A DNA stretch of 64,000 nucleotides, taken from the NCBI RefSeq assembly GCF_015160875.1, contig NZ_CP063374.1, forward strand, positions 3,596,001 to 3,660,000. Reading direction: 5' to 3'. This document shows positions 41,522-51,363 of this stretch, piece after piece. Position numbers and translations under genes: made by a program. Position 1 is the first letter of the stretch. Each line of letters begins with the position of its first letter. The notes beneath the pieces are model-generated. The model worked only from the letters and a program-made list of their open reading frames with translations. It was not told where the DNA came from and ran no database searches. This DNA is from Streptomyces chromofuscus. Its GTDB lineage: Bacteria > Actinomycetota > Actinomycetes > Streptomycetales > Streptomycetaceae.

Positions 41522-43597
41522 ATGACCTCTCGCCTGCTCCCCGGCGACCGCCCCACCCCCCGTAGCCTGCTGCCCGCCCCGCTGATCACGGCCGCCCTCT
41601 CCGCGCTCGGCGTCACCGCCGCCGTGCTCCTCGCACCGGACTCCGCCCGCACCGCTCTCACGGTGGCCGGGGCGCTCGCCGGCCTGCTGCTGTGCGCGGC
41701 CGTCACGGTGGCGTCGCACGCCGTCCTCTCCGCGCGCGCGACCCGCGGACGGCTGGACACCGTCACCCAGGACCTGGGCCGGCTGCTCCAGGAACGGGCC
41801 CGTCTGGCGGAGGAGTCCCGCCGGCAGCACGAGGGGCTGACGAAGGAACTCACCCGGGAACGCGCCCGCCTGACGGCCGACGTGGACCAGGAACGGACCC
41901 GCCTCACCGAGACACTGACGGCGGAGCGCGAACGTCTCACCGAACAGCACGCCACCGACCTCGCCCGGCTGGCGCAGGAGCACGCCGAGGAGCGGAACCG
42001 GCTCACGGACGGGCACGCCGCCGAGGTGAACCGGCTCACCGAGGAACACACCGCCGAGGTGAACCGGCTCACCGAGGAACACACCGCGCGCGTGGAGCGG
42101 CTGTCCGAGGAGCACGCCGAGCGACGCGACCGGCATGAGCGGGAGCGGGCACGCCTGGTGGAGGACCGTGACCGGCTCGCCGCGGACCTCGCCCGGCTGG
42201 GCGCCCGGCTGCGCGAGGCCAACGCGGCCCGCACCGCCGCGCTGTCCGCGACCGCCAACGCGGCCGGACGGCTGCAGGCCCTGGCCACCGGCATGCTCGC
42301 GGACCTGCGCGCGATGGAGGAGAAGCACAGCGACGAGGAGGTCCTTGCCGACCTGCTCCACCTCGACCACCGCACCGCCCAGGCCGGCCGGCTCGCCGAC
42401 TCCGTCGCCGTCCTCACCGGGGCCCGCTCCGGCCGCCGTTGGGCGCGGCCCATCGGCATGGAGTCGATCCTGCGCGGCGCCATGGGCCGGATCAACGGAT
42501 ACCGGCGTGTGCGTGTCCACTCCGCGAGCGACGCCGCCGTCGCCGGGCACGCCGCCGAGGGCGTGATGCACGCGCTCGCCGAACTCCTCGACAACGCGGC
42601 GAACTTCTCGCCGCCGACCGCCGAGGTCCACGTCTACGTGGAGGAGGTGCCGGCCGGCGTCATCGTGTCCGTCGAGGACAGCGGGCTCGTCATGGGCGAG
42701 GCCCAGCTGCGCCGCGCCGAGCGCGCGGTCTCGGGCGAGTCCGCCGAACTCGGGGGCCTGACCGGCACCCGGCTCGGACTCGCCGTGGTCGGCCGGCTGG
42801 CCCGGCGGTACGGCCTCAAGGTCTCCTACCGTCCCTCGGCCCGCGGCGGCACGGGCGTGCTGATGCTCGTACCGCAGGACATCCTCGTACCGCCGGAGGC
42901 GTCCAAGGCGTCGACCGCCGGCGCCGCGCGGGCCACCGGCGGCCCGGCGCCCGCCGCCCGCGGCACCTCCGCGCCGGGCACGCACACCACCGAAGACGCC
43001 GCCCGCGCCGCCACCACTCCGGCCGTCCCCGCCACACCGGCCGCACTCACCGGGACCCCGTCCGCGGCCCCCTCCGCGCACGCCCCCGAGCCGGACACGG
43101 CGGCCGACCCGTCGTCGGTCCCGCACCTCCCCCGCCGCCGGGACGGCCGTGCCGCCGAGGACCGGCCGGCGGAGCGGGAGACGACGGACGCACTCACCCG
43201 GGGAGCGGCCGCCACCCCCTCGTACGCGGCGGCCCGCGCCGGTTCCGACCTCGACCCCGACCCGGTGCCCACGCACGAGTCCGCGGACCGCGACACCGAC
43301 GCGCCCGCGCTCACGCTCCCCCGCCGCCGCCGTGGCCACACGCTCGCCGAGGCCGAGAGCGCCCGGTCCGGCAGCCCGGCGCCCGTCGCGCGGCCGGCCC
43401 CGACCGCGCACGAGACGAAAGCCCGCACGGCCCGCTTCAGCAGCTTCCGCAAGGCCGTGCGCGCGGCCGCCCCGGACGTCCCGGCCTGCCCCACGTCGTC
43501 GGCCCCGGACGAACCGCCCTCGCCCACCGCGTCGGCTCCCGCTTGCCCTGTATCCCCCGCAACACCCCCGACCCCGGAAGGCGACACGACCTCATGA
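41522..43597 (+). CDS. cvnA: Conservon CvnA: histidine-kinase-like membrane protein
   Basis: 691 residues. Two N-terminal membrane helices (~18-40, ~47-68). Long coiled coil (~75-235) with hendecad repeats AEVNRLTEEHT. HATPase domain (~330-470) with N-box MHALAELLDNAANFSPP and later VSVEDSGLVMGEAQLRRAE and GLTGTRLGLAVVGRLARRYG. The dimerisation-type helix before it lacks an obvious phospho-His, as in other CvnA proteins. A ~210-residue Ala/Pro/Asp tail follows. It starts a six-gene unit and overlaps cvnB by ATGA. Conservons act like membrane-recruited G-protein modules; signal unknown. Confidence 0.94.
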   Translation: MTSRLLPGDRPTPRSLLPAPLITAALSALGVTAAVLLAPDSARTALTVAGALAGLLLCAAVTVASHAVLSARATRGRLDTVTQDLGRLLQERARLAEESRRQHEGLTKELTRERARLTADVDQERTRLTETLTAERERLTEQHATDLARLAQEHAEERNRLTDGHAAEVNRLTEEHTAEVNRLTEEHTARVERLSEEHAERRDRHERERARLVEDRDRLAADLARLGARLREANAARTAALSATANAAGRLQALATGMLADLRAMEEKHSDEEVLADLLHLDHRTAQAGRLADSVAVLTGARSGRRWARPIGMESILRGAMGRINGYRRVRVHSASDAAVAGHAAEGVMHALAELLDNAANFSPPTAEVHVYVEEVPAGVIVSVEDSGLVMGEAQLRRAERAVSGESAELGGLTGTRLGLAVVGRLARRYGLKVSYRPSARGGTGVLMLVPQDILVPPEASKASTAGAARATGGPAPAARGTSAPGTHTTEDAARAATTPAVPATPAALTGTPSAAPSAHAPEPDTAADPSSVPHLPRRRDGRAAEDRPAERETTDALTRGAAATPSYAAARAGSDLDPDPVPTHESADRDTDAPALTLPRRRRGHTLAEAESARSGSPAPVARPAPTAHETKARTARFSSFRKAVRAAAPDVPACPTSSAPDEPPSPTASAPACPVSPATPPTPEGDTTS
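42020..42085 (+). repeat. Perfect 33-bp tandem duplication in cvnA coiled coil
   Basis: Two identical 33-nt units (42020-42052 and 42053-42085) each encode AEVNRLTEEHT, an 11-residue (hendecad) coiled-coil unit. Identity at silent sites means a recent duplication or conversion; neighbouring units are diverged. Confidence 0.9.
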
Positions 43598-44001
43598 CCG
43601 GCACGACGACCGCCGACGACAAGCTCACCTGGCTCATAGAGGGCCTGCTGGAGCGCACGCCGGGCGCACGGCACGCGCTCGTGCTGTCCCGTGACGGCCT
43701 GAAGCTGTGCCGAACCCCGGAGCTCACCACCGACCAGGCCGACCAGCTCGCCGCCATCGCGGCCGGCATCCAGTCGCTGTCCCACGGCGCCTCGGTCGAG
43801 TTCGGCGACGGCAGCGGGGGCGTCCGCTCGGCGATGACCGAGTTCTACGGCGGGGTCCTGTTCATCGTGGAGGCCGGCGAGGGAGCCCATCTGGCCGTCG
43901 TCACCACCGAGGACGCGGACGCCGGGCTCGTCGGGCACAACATGAGCGAGCTGGTGGAGCAGCTCGGCGAGCACCTGACCGCCCCGCCGCGCACGTCATG
44001 A
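43594..44001 (+). CDS. cvnB: Conservon CvnB: roadblock/LC7-domain protein
   Basis: 135 residues, one roadblock/LC7 fold: LTWLIEGLLERTPGARHALV, LSRDGLKLCRTPEL, IAAGIQSLSHGASVEFGDGS, GVLFIVEAGEGAHLAVVTTE. Such proteins act as platforms or GAP-like partners for the conservon GTPase. The ATG at 43594 overlaps the cvnA stop by 4 nt and its own stop overlaps cvnC by ATGA, so the products are translationally coupled. Confidence 0.96.
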   Translation: MTGTTTADDKLTWLIEGLLERTPGARHALVLSRDGLKLCRTPELTTDQADQLAAIAAGIQSLSHGASVEFGDGSGGVRSAMTEFYGGVLFIVEAGEGAHLAVVTTEDADAGLVGHNMSELVEQLGEHLTAPPRTS

Positions 44002-44345
44002 GCAGGCCCGGCAGGGACGACGCACCGGACCGGCTCTACACGCTCACCCAAGGGCGCAGCCGGTCCGGTCCCGACAACCCCTTCGACCTGGTGACCCTGG
44101 TCGTCGCCGAGTGCGATCCCGTGCCCGGCATGCAGTCCGAGCACGCCGCGATCCTGCGCATGACCGAACGCCCCACGGCGGTCGTGGAGATCGCGGCGGA
44201 GCTGAAACTGCCGGTGAGCATCACCCGCATCCTGCTCTCCGACCTCCTCGCGGCGGGCCGGGTCTCCGCCCGCCACCCCCGCCAGGCCGCCGTTCCCGAC
44301 CCCGACATCCTGGAGCAGGTGCTCGTTGGACTCCGCAACCTCTGA
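43998..44345 (+). CDS. cvnC: Conservon CvnC: DUF742 protein
   Basis: 115 residues: DRLYTLTQGRSRSG, then FDLVTLVVAECDP, MQSEHAAILRMTERPTAVVE and VSITRILLSDLLAAGRVSAR. This is the DUF742 layout, with a winged-helix-like C-terminus; function unknown but always linked to a roadblock and a GTPase. ATG 43998 overlaps cvnB; its 3' end overlaps the GTPase start by 20 nt. Confidence 0.95.
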   Translation: MSRPGRDDAPDRLYTLTQGRSRSGPDNPFDLVTLVVAECDPVPGMQSEHAAILRMTERPTAVVEIAAELKLPVSITRILLSDLLAAGRVSARHPRQAAVPDPDILEQVLVGLRNL

Positions 44346-44943
44346 GACGCGCACACCGCTGAGCGCGTCGGCCGACAACGGCCTCAAGATCGTGGTCGTG
44401 GGCGGCTTCGGCGCCGGCAAGACGACGATGGTCCGCTCGGTGAGCGAGATACGTCCCCTCAACACCGAGGAGACGATGACCCAGGCCGGCGAGACCGTCG
44501 ACGACCTGCGCGGTGTGAACGGCAAGACCGCGACCACCGTGGCCTTCGACTTCGGCCGCATCACGCTGGACCGGCGCAACGTGCTGTACCTGTTCGGCGC
44601 GCCCGGCCAGCAGCGCTTCTGGTTCCTGTGGGACCGGCTGTTCTCCGGGACGCTCGGCGCGGTCGTCCTGGTCGACACCCGGCGCATCGACGACTCCTGG
44701 TACGCCATCGACCGGCTGGAGAAGCGCGGCACCCCGTTCATCGTTGCCTGCAACGACTTCGGCGGCCCGGCCTTCACCACCCAGCAGATCCGCGAGGCCC
44801 TCGACCTCGATCCGCACGTGCCGCTGGTCACCTGCGACGCGCGGTCCCGGGAGTCGAGCAAGCTGGTCCTGATCACGCTGGTGGAGCACATCCAGGCCCT
44901 GTACGCAGACCCCTCCCGAGCCCCCCGTCAGGAGCTGGTGTGA
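44326..44943 (+). CDS. cvnD: Conservon CvnD: small GTP-binding protein
   Basis: 205 residues from TTG 44326. G1 is VVVGGFGAGKTTMVRSVSE. G2-like ETMTQAGETVDD follows, then G3 is LYLFGAPGQQRFWFLW (GAPG instead of DxxG) and the G4 region is IVACNDFGG (CNDF instead of NKxD). These deviations are typical of conservon ATP/GTP-binding proteins. It should cycle nucleotide under CvnA/B/C control and pass a signal to the P450s encoded next. The TTG start overlaps cvnC by 20 nt; no better start exists. Confidence 0.94.
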   Translation: MDSATSETRTPLSASADNGLKIVVVGGFGAGKTTMVRSVSEIRPLNTEETMTQAGETVDDLRGVNGKTATTVAFDFGRITLDRRNVLYLFGAPGQQRFWFLWDRLFSGTLGAVVLVDTRRIDDSWYAIDRLEKRGTPFIVACNDFGGPAFTTQQIREALDLDPHVPLVTCDARSRESSKLVLITLVEHIQALYADPSRAPRQELV

Positions 44944-46175
44944 GCCCCGCCGCCCTCCCCGATCCCGTTCCGCTCAGCGGGTCCCTGCTCCAGGAGGACC
45001 CGGCCCGGGTGTACCGGGAGATGCGCCGCGAGCACGGCAGCGTGGTCCCGGTACTGCTGGACGGCGACGTACCGGCCTGGCTGGTGCTCGGCTACCGCGA
45101 GCTGCACCAGATCACCGGGGACGCGGTGCTGTTCAGCCGCGACTCGGAGCTGTGGAACCAGTGGGAGAACATCCCCGAGGACTGGCCGCTGCTGCCCATG
45201 ATCGGCCGGAGGCAGCCGTCGATCCTCTACACCGTCGGCGAGCGGCACCGCCTGCGGGCCGGGATGCTGACCGCCGCCCTGGAGGCGGTGGACCCGTTCG
45301 AACTGCGCGGCTACACCGAGAGGTTCGCCGACGAGCTGATCGACGGCCTCTGCTCCAAGGGCAGCGCGGACCTCGTCGCGGAGTTCGCGATGCTGCTGCC
45401 GGTGCGCGTCCTGGCCCGGCTCTACGGCTTCTCCGACGAGGAGGGCCCCGCGCTGGTCACCGCCCTCAACGACATGATCGACGGCCGGGAGCGGGCCCTG
45501 GCGGGCCAGACCCACCTGTTCACGTCGATGACGGCGCTGGTGGCCGGCCGCAGGGAGGCGCCCGCCGAGGACGTCGTGTCCCGGATGCTCGCCGACACCT
45601 CCGGCTTCACCGAGCAGGAGGTCGTCCAGGACCTCATGGTGATGATGGCGGCGGGACACCAGCCGACCGCCGACTGGATCGGCAACTCGCTGCGTCTGAT
45701 GCTGACCGACGGCCGGTTCGCGGCCTCCCTGTTCGGGGGCCGCAACAGCGTCGCCGAGGCGATGAACGAGGTGCTGTGGGAGGACACCCCCACGCAGAAC
45801 GTGGCCGGGCGCTGGGCCTCCCGCGACACCCAGCTCGGCGGGCGACGCATCCGCGCGGGCGACATGCTGCTCCTCGGCCTCCAGGCCGCCAACTCCGATC
45901 CGCAGGTACGCACCGACGGCTCGGCGCTGACGGGCGGCAACAGCGCGCACTTCTCCTTCGGCCACGGGGAGCACCGCTGCCCGTTCCCGGCGCAGGAGAT
46001 CGCCGAGGTGATCGCCCGGACCGGCATCGAGGTCGTCCTGGACCGGCTGCCGGACATCGACCTCGCGGTGCCGGCCGCCTCCCTGACCCGCCGCCCGTCG
46101 CCGTGGCTGCGCGGACTGTCCGAACTCCCGGTCACGTTCACTCCCACGCCCGCCCTTGGAGGCACACTCGCATGA
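44940..46175 (+). CDS. CYP157-like cytochrome P450 lacking the ExxR arginine
   Basis: 411 residues from GTG 44940 (4-nt overlap with cvnD). The I-helix MMAAGHQPTADWIGNSL keeps AGxxT-type residues (T present). The K-helix reads NEVLWEDTPTQN, with Trp where the ExxR arginine belongs. The Cys-ligand loop HFSFGHGEHRCPFPAQEIA keeps the heme Cys, with Pro instead of Gly after it. Absence of ExxR is the hallmark of CYP157, which in streptomycetes occurs next to a CYP154 inside conservons, exactly as here. Catalytic competence is uncertain; a structural or regulatory partner role is possible. Confidence 0.92.
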   Translation: MSPAALPDPVPLSGSLLQEDPARVYREMRREHGSVVPVLLDGDVPAWLVLGYRELHQITGDAVLFSRDSELWNQWENIPEDWPLLPMIGRRQPSILYTVGERHRLRAGMLTAALEAVDPFELRGYTERFADELIDGLCSKGSADLVAEFAMLLPVRVLARLYGFSDEEGPALVTALNDMIDGRERALAGQTHLFTSMTALVAGRREAPAEDVVSRMLADTSGFTEQEVVQDLMVMMAAGHQPTADWIGNSLRLMLTDGRFAASLFGGRNSVAEAMNEVLWEDTPTQNVAGRWASRDTQLGGRRIRAGDMLLLGLQAANSDPQVRTDGSALTGGNSAHFSFGHGEHRCPFPAQEIAEVIARTGIEVVLDRLPDIDLAVPAASLTRRPSPWLRGLSELPVTFTPTPALGGTLA

Positions 46176-47464
46176 CCGCTGGTACGGATTCCCCGACGTC
46201 CCCCGATTCCCCGCCGTCCGCCGAGGCCCCGAAGGCCCCGGCCGGCGCCGAACCGGCCAGAATCCACCTCGACCCCTTCGTCTCCGACCTGGATGCGGAG
46301 AGCGCCGCGTTGCGGGCCGCCGGGCCCCTCGCGCCCGTGATGCTGCCCGGCGACGTACCCGTATGGGCGGTCACCCGTCACGCGGAGGCGAAGAAGCTGC
46401 TCACCGATCCCCGGCTGGTGAAGGACATCAACGTCTGGGGCGCCTGGCAGCGCGGCGAGATCGCCCCCGACTGGCCGCTGATCGGCCTGGCCAACCCGGG
46501 CCGTTCCATGCTCACCGTGGACGGCGCGGACCACCGGCGGCTGCGCTCGCTGGTCGCGCAGGCGCTCACGCCCCGCCGGGTGGAGCAAATGCGCGGGCGG
46601 ATCACGGACCTGACGGAGGGTCTGCTGGACCGGCTGGCCGAACACTCCGGGGACACCGTCGATCTCAAGGCGGTGTTCGCGTATCCCCTGCCGATGTACG
46701 TGATCGCCGACCTGATGGGGCTGGCGGAGGAGCGACTGCCGCGGCTGAAGGAGCTGTTCGAGAAGTTCTTCTCCACGCAGACCCCGCCCCAGGAGGTCGT
46801 CGCGACCCTCACCGAGCTGGCCGGGATCATGGCGGAAACGGTCGCGCGCAAGCGCGAGACGCCCGGCGACGACCTGACCTCGGCGCTGATCCAGGCGTCC
46901 GAGAACGGCGACCGCCTCACCGACGAGGAGATCGTCTCCACGCTCCAGCTGATGGTCGCGGCCGGTCACGAGACGACGATCTCGCTCATCGTCAACGCGG
47001 TGGTCAACCTCTCCACGCACCCCGAGCAGCGGGAGCTGGTGCTCTCCGGCAAGGCGGACTGGTCGGCGGTGGTCGAGGAGACCCTGCGCTGGTCCACCCC
47101 CACCTCGCACGTGCTGATCCGGTTCGCCACCGAGGACGTACCGGTCGGGGACCGGATCCTCCCAGCGGGCGACGCGCTGATCGTGTCGTACGCCGCGATC
47201 GGCCGCGACGAGGAGGCCCACGGGCCGACGGCCGGCGCCTTCGACATCACCCGGGAGACCGCCAACCGGCACATCTCCTTCGGTCACGGCCCGCACGTGT
47301 GCCCCGGGGCGGCCCTCTCCCGCCTGGAGGCGGGCGTGGCCCTGCCCGCCCTGTACGCGCGTTTCCCCGAGTTGGACCTCGCGGTCCCGGCGGGCGAACT
47401 GCGCAACAAGCCGGTGGTCACCCAGAACGACCTGTACGAACTGCCGGTTCGGCTCGGGAGCTGA
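46172..47464 (+). CDS. CYP154-like cytochrome P450
   Basis: 430 residues from ATG 46172 (ATGA overlap with the previous P450). It has all canonical motifs: I-helix MVAAGHETTISLIVNAV, K-helix VVEETLRWSTPTSHVL (ExxR intact) and the heme loop SFGHGPHVCPGAALSRLE. The N-terminal ~30 residues are a Pro/Ser linker. Class I bacterial P450, so it needs a ferredoxin and reductase, which are not encoded nearby. As the last conservon gene it is the likely effector oxygenase; substrate unknown. Confidence 0.94.
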   Translation: MTAGTDSPTSPDSPPSAEAPKAPAGAEPARIHLDPFVSDLDAESAALRAAGPLAPVMLPGDVPVWAVTRHAEAKKLLTDPRLVKDINVWGAWQRGEIAPDWPLIGLANPGRSMLTVDGADHRRLRSLVAQALTPRRVEQMRGRITDLTEGLLDRLAEHSGDTVDLKAVFAYPLPMYVIADLMGLAEERLPRLKELFEKFFSTQTPPQEVVATLTELAGIMAETVARKRETPGDDLTSALIQASENGDRLTDEEIVSTLQLMVAAGHETTISLIVNAVVNLSTHPEQRELVLSGKADWSAVVEETLRWSTPTSHVLIRFATEDVPVGDRILPAGDALIVSYAAIGRDEEAHGPTAGAFDITRETANRHISFGHGPHVCPGAALSRLEAGVALPALYARFPELDLAVPAGELRNKPVVTQNDLYELPVRLGS

Positions 47465-47484
47465 CCCGCGGGACGGTCGTCCGG

Positions 47485-47555
47485 GGGACGGCGGGTGGGC
47501 GGCGGGACGGACGGTCCGCGGCCGTCCCACCCGCACGGCGTCCACCCGCCGTCCC
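47485..47555. terminator. Nested long inverted repeat after the conservon
   Basis: A perfect 14-bp outer stem GGGACGGCGGGTGG (47485-47498) / CCACCCGCCGTCCC (47542-47555) encloses 43 nt that contain an inner 7-bp hairpin GGGACGG (47504-47510) / CCGTCCC (47522-47528). It starts 20 nt after the last P450 stop and ends 61 nt before serC, so it is well placed as a terminator of the conservon mRNA. Confidence 0.65.
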
Positions 47556-47607
47556 GCTCGTCTCAGCCGCCGGACGACGTTTCGCCCCGGTTTCTTCGAA
47601 CCGCTAG

Positions 47608-48735
<1,128 letters not shown>

Positions 48736-48754
48736 CCGACCCGCGCGAGGAAGG

Positions 48755-48777
48755 GGCCCGGAGCACCGCTCCGGGCC
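48755..48777. terminator. Stem-loop terminator after serC
   Basis: GGCCCGGAGC (48755-48764), loop ACC, GCTCCGGGCC (48768-48777): perfect 10-bp stem flanked by partly complementary GAAGG/TCTTCC. It also faces the convergent gene at 48857, so it can act in both directions. Confidence 0.8.
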
Positions 48778-48856
48778 TCTTCCCGTGGTACGGCCACCGA
48801 CTCGGCTTCCCTCAACGCCCGGAGACGCCGGTGGGCCGGCGGCGGGAGTCGGCCGT

Positions 48857-49831
48857 TCAGCCCCGGCGGCGCAGGCGGCGCAGGCCGAGCAGGAGGGCAC
48901 CGGCGGCGAGGACCGCCATGGCGCCGGTGCTCAGGGAGAAGGAGTCGCTGCCGTCCTTCTCGGGTGACGTCCTGTCCGGCGCGGGGGACTTGGTCGCGGT
49001 GTCGGACGCGCCGGGGGCGTCCATGGGCTCCACCGTGCTGTCGGCGCCCTCGTTGCCGAACATGACCTTCGTGCCGTCGGCGGTGTACGTCACCGACTCG
49101 CCCTGCCCCAGGGACGGCACGCCGAGCCGCCCGGTGCGCTTGATCCGGCCGTCGTTCCAGTCGTACGCGAGCGAGCCGAAGTAACTGCGCACGACGAGCC
49201 GCTCGCCGTCCGGCGAGAACGCCGCGTCGGTGGCCTCCAGGTCGGCGACGGGGGCGATGGGCTCGAAGACGTTCGTGCCGGAGGCGGACAACCGCTCCGG
49301 GCCCTCGTACAGGTGCCCGCCCGCCTCGTTCTTGTCGATGAGGTACACCCGCCCCGTCCTCGGGTGCACGACGAGCGACTCGGCGTCCCGCGGGCCGTCG
49401 GCGTACCGGACGACGTACTGCGTGGCCCGGACGGTCCGGTCCGTCAGCTCCTTCGGCTCGGGCAACTGGTAGATCCACACGTGGTCCCAGCTTCCGCCCA
49501 GGTTGTCGCCGATGTCGCCCACGTAGATCTGGTCGCCGGGCCCGATGGAGACGGCCTCCACGTCGCGGGGGCGGCCGACGCCGGTCAGGGTGAGGGTGGC
49601 GACGGTCTCTCCGGTCGCGCTGTCCACGGCGTACAGGTAGGCCCCGTCGTCGCTGTCGTTGTGGGTCCAGTAGACGCCGGGGTGCCGGCGGGAGGCGGCC
49701 AGGCCGCTGGACTCGGTGATCCGCGGGTCCTTGATCGTGAAGCCCTCGTCCCCGTCGGCGGCGGAGGCGGTCGGCACGGCGACCGCGCCCGTGAGAAGGG
49801 CAGCGGTGAGGAGGGCGAGGGATCGGCGCAT
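48857..49831 (-). CDS. Secreted, C-terminally anchored beta-propeller-like protein
   Basis: 324 residues from ATG 49831. Signal peptide 1-~25 (RRSLALLTAALLTGAVAVPT). Residues ~35-255 repeat beta-propeller-like blades, e.g. ITESSGLAASRRHPGVYWTH, DVEAVSIGPGDQIYVGDIGD and AESLVVHPRTGRVYLIDK. An acidic linker with PEKDGSD precedes a C-terminal helix (MAVLAAGALLLGL) and the basic tail RRLRRRG, a typical Streptomyces surface anchor without LPxTG. It probably faces the cell wall; ligand unknown. Confidence 0.85.
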   Translation of the reverse strand: MRRSLALLTAALLTGAVAVPTASAADGDEGFTIKDPRITESSGLAASRRHPGVYWTHNDSDDGAYLYAVDSATGETVATLTLTGVGRPRDVEAVSIGPGDQIYVGDIGDNLGGSWDHVWIYQLPEPKELTDRTVRATQYVVRYADGPRDAESLVVHPRTGRVYLIDKNEAGGHLYEGPERLSASGTNVFEPIAPVADLEATDAAFSPDGERLVVRSYFGSLAYDWNDGRIKRTGRLGVPSLGQGESVTYTADGTKVMFGNEGADSTVEPMDAPGASDTATKSPAPDRTSPEKDGSDSFSLSTGAMAVLAAGALLLGLRRLRRRG

Positions 49832-49919
49832 GCCCCAAGACTGCCATCCCGCACGGCTTTTCACCGGGGGTGGTGGGCCTCACACCCCACCCTTCCCGCT
49901 GATCGTCCATCATGAGCGG

Positions 49920-50594
49920 ATGCTCAGGTTCATGCCCGTAGGCGACTCCATGACCATCGGCAGCGCGGGCGAACACACATGGCGTTACCGGATGTGGCGG
50001 CACCTGTGCGACACGTACGGCGGCCCCTTCACGCTCGTCGGCCCGCGCGAGACGCTCTACGACAAGGCGGCCCAGGAACCGGTGTCGTACGCCTACGCCG
50101 AACCGGACTTCCCGCGCGCCCACCTGGCCGGGTGGGGCGAGGGCTGGCTGCACATGGCACCGCTGATCCGCGACGCGGTACGCGACTGCCGTGCGGACGT
50201 CCTGCTGGTCTCCCTCGGCCTCATCGACCTGGGCTTCTACACGAACGCCGAGCAGACGGCGGAGAACGTCCACGCCTTCGTCGCGGGCGCGCGGGAGGCC
50301 AACCCGCGCATCCGCATGGTCGTGCTCCCGGTGATACCCAACGTGCGCTGCGCCTCCGACGCGCCCTTCGCCGAGCAGGTGGCCGCCTTCAACGACCTCC
50401 TCGCGAAGGCCGTCGCCGACCTGGACGAACCGCGCTCGTCGCTGCTGCCGGCGCCGCCGCCCGCGTCGTACGACATCCACTCGGACACCTACGACGGCAC
50501 CCACCCGAACGCGAGCGGCGAGCACAAGATCGCGGGTGCGTTCGCGGCGGCGATGTACCAGGGGTGGGGGCTGGGCGGGGACTACGAGGGCTGA
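49920..50594 (+). CDS. SGNH/GDSL-family hydrolase
   Basis: 224 residues. Block I FMPVGDSMTIGSAG holds the nucleophile Ser. The block III region reads LLVSLGLIDLGFY, with Ile-Asp where GxND is usual. Block V DGTHPNASGEHKIAGAF carries the catalytic Asp and His (DGTHP). No signal peptide is present, so it is cytosolic, unlike many secreted relatives. It may deacylate a sugar, lipid or small ester. ATG 49920 is the start in frame closest to the domain; the RBS is weak, so leaderless translation is possible. Confidence 0.88.
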   Translation: MLRFMPVGDSMTIGSAGEHTWRYRMWRHLCDTYGGPFTLVGPRETLYDKAAQEPVSYAYAEPDFPRAHLAGWGEGWLHMAPLIRDAVRDCRADVLLVSLGLIDLGFYTNAEQTAENVHAFVAGAREANPRIRMVVLPVIPNVRCASDAPFAEQVAAFNDLLAKAVADLDEPRSSLLPAPPPASYDIHSDTYDGTHPNASGEHKIAGAFAAAMYQGWGLGGDYEG

Positions 50595-50654
50595 GCCGCG
50601 CGAGGGTCGGCGGCGGTGCGACCGGCACAGTCGCTTTCTCCCCGTCACGGGAGC

Positions 50655-50703
50655 CCGTGCGTATCGTTGTACCGCGCGGCTGCGCCCGTTCGTGGGGCAG
50701 CCG
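50655..50703 (+). promoter_or_regulatory. Conserved leader element A upstream of Uma2 gene 1
   Basis: A 29-nt block starting CCGTGCGTATCGTTGTACCG is identical to that at 53197. It runs into a hairpin CGGCTGC (50677-50683) / GCAGCCG (50697-50703) with a 13-nt loop, followed by GGGGAGGAGCGCCACG and the ATG. Stem and flanks are conserved between the two copies while the loop differs. Confidence 0.7.
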
Positions 50704-50718
50704 GGGAGGAGCGCCACG

Positions 50719-51306
50719 ATGACCGTCGTGATGACCGACAGGATCGAGATGGCCGACGACAACGCCCAGCGTCTGGACGAGTGGTTCGCACTGCTGGAGC
50801 GGATGGTCCCCGAGGGAATCAAGGCTGAGGTCGTCGAGGGGGCCGTCCACATGGTGCCGCAACGGGACGCGCACTGGCAGATCATCCGCCGGATCATCCA
50901 TGCACTGGAGGACAGGTTCGGCAGGGACATCAACGTGACGACCGATGTGCGCATCGACTTCCCCGGCTTCGAGAACGGCTTCTGCCCCGACGTGATGAAG
51001 CTGCGCGACGACGCGGAACGCGACCCGGAGCGCGGCTGGCGCCACGAGGACGTCGAGTTCGTCGCCGAGGTCATCTCCCGCGGGACCGGGATGAACGACT
51101 ACGGCCCGAAAAAGGCCGCGTACGCCGAGGCCGAGGTTCCCGTCTACCTCATCGCCGATCCCTACCAAGGCCGCTGCCACGTCTTCACCGACCCCAAGGG
51201 CGGCGAGTACCGCACCGAGTCCCGGTTCGATTTCGGCGAGCGGATCGACCTCACCCACACGCTGCTCGACCTGACCCTCGACACGGCCACGTTCCCCCGC
51301 GACTGA
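50719..51306 (+). CDS. Uma2-family (DUF820) putative PD-(D/E)XK endonuclease, copy 1
   Basis: 195 residues from ATG 50719 (GGGGAGGAG 8 nt upstream). The nuclease-type residues line up as GFCPDVMKLRDD (PD), EFVAEVISRGTGMNDYGPKK (E-x-S...K) and AYAEAEVPVYLIADP. The family is very expanded in streptomycetes and cyanobacteria, and its targets are unknown. A paralogue lies at 53261 with the same leader, so the pair arose by duplication of gene plus regulatory region. The two proteins are diverged but keep the catalytic frame. Confidence 0.9.
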   Translation: MTVVMTDRIEMADDNAQRLDEWFALLERMVPEGIKAEVVEGAVHMVPQRDAHWQIIRRIIHALEDRFGRDINVTTDVRIDFPGFENGFCPDVMKLRDDAERDPERGWRHEDVEFVAEVISRGTGMNDYGPKKAAYAEAEVPVYLIADPYQGRCHVFTDPKGGEYRTESRFDFGERIDLTHTLLDLTLDTATFPRD

Positions 51307-51363
51307 ACCGCTCCGTCCCACCCGCTTGCCTTGAGTCCACTTCAGGCCGTTGGCTTGTGGACC

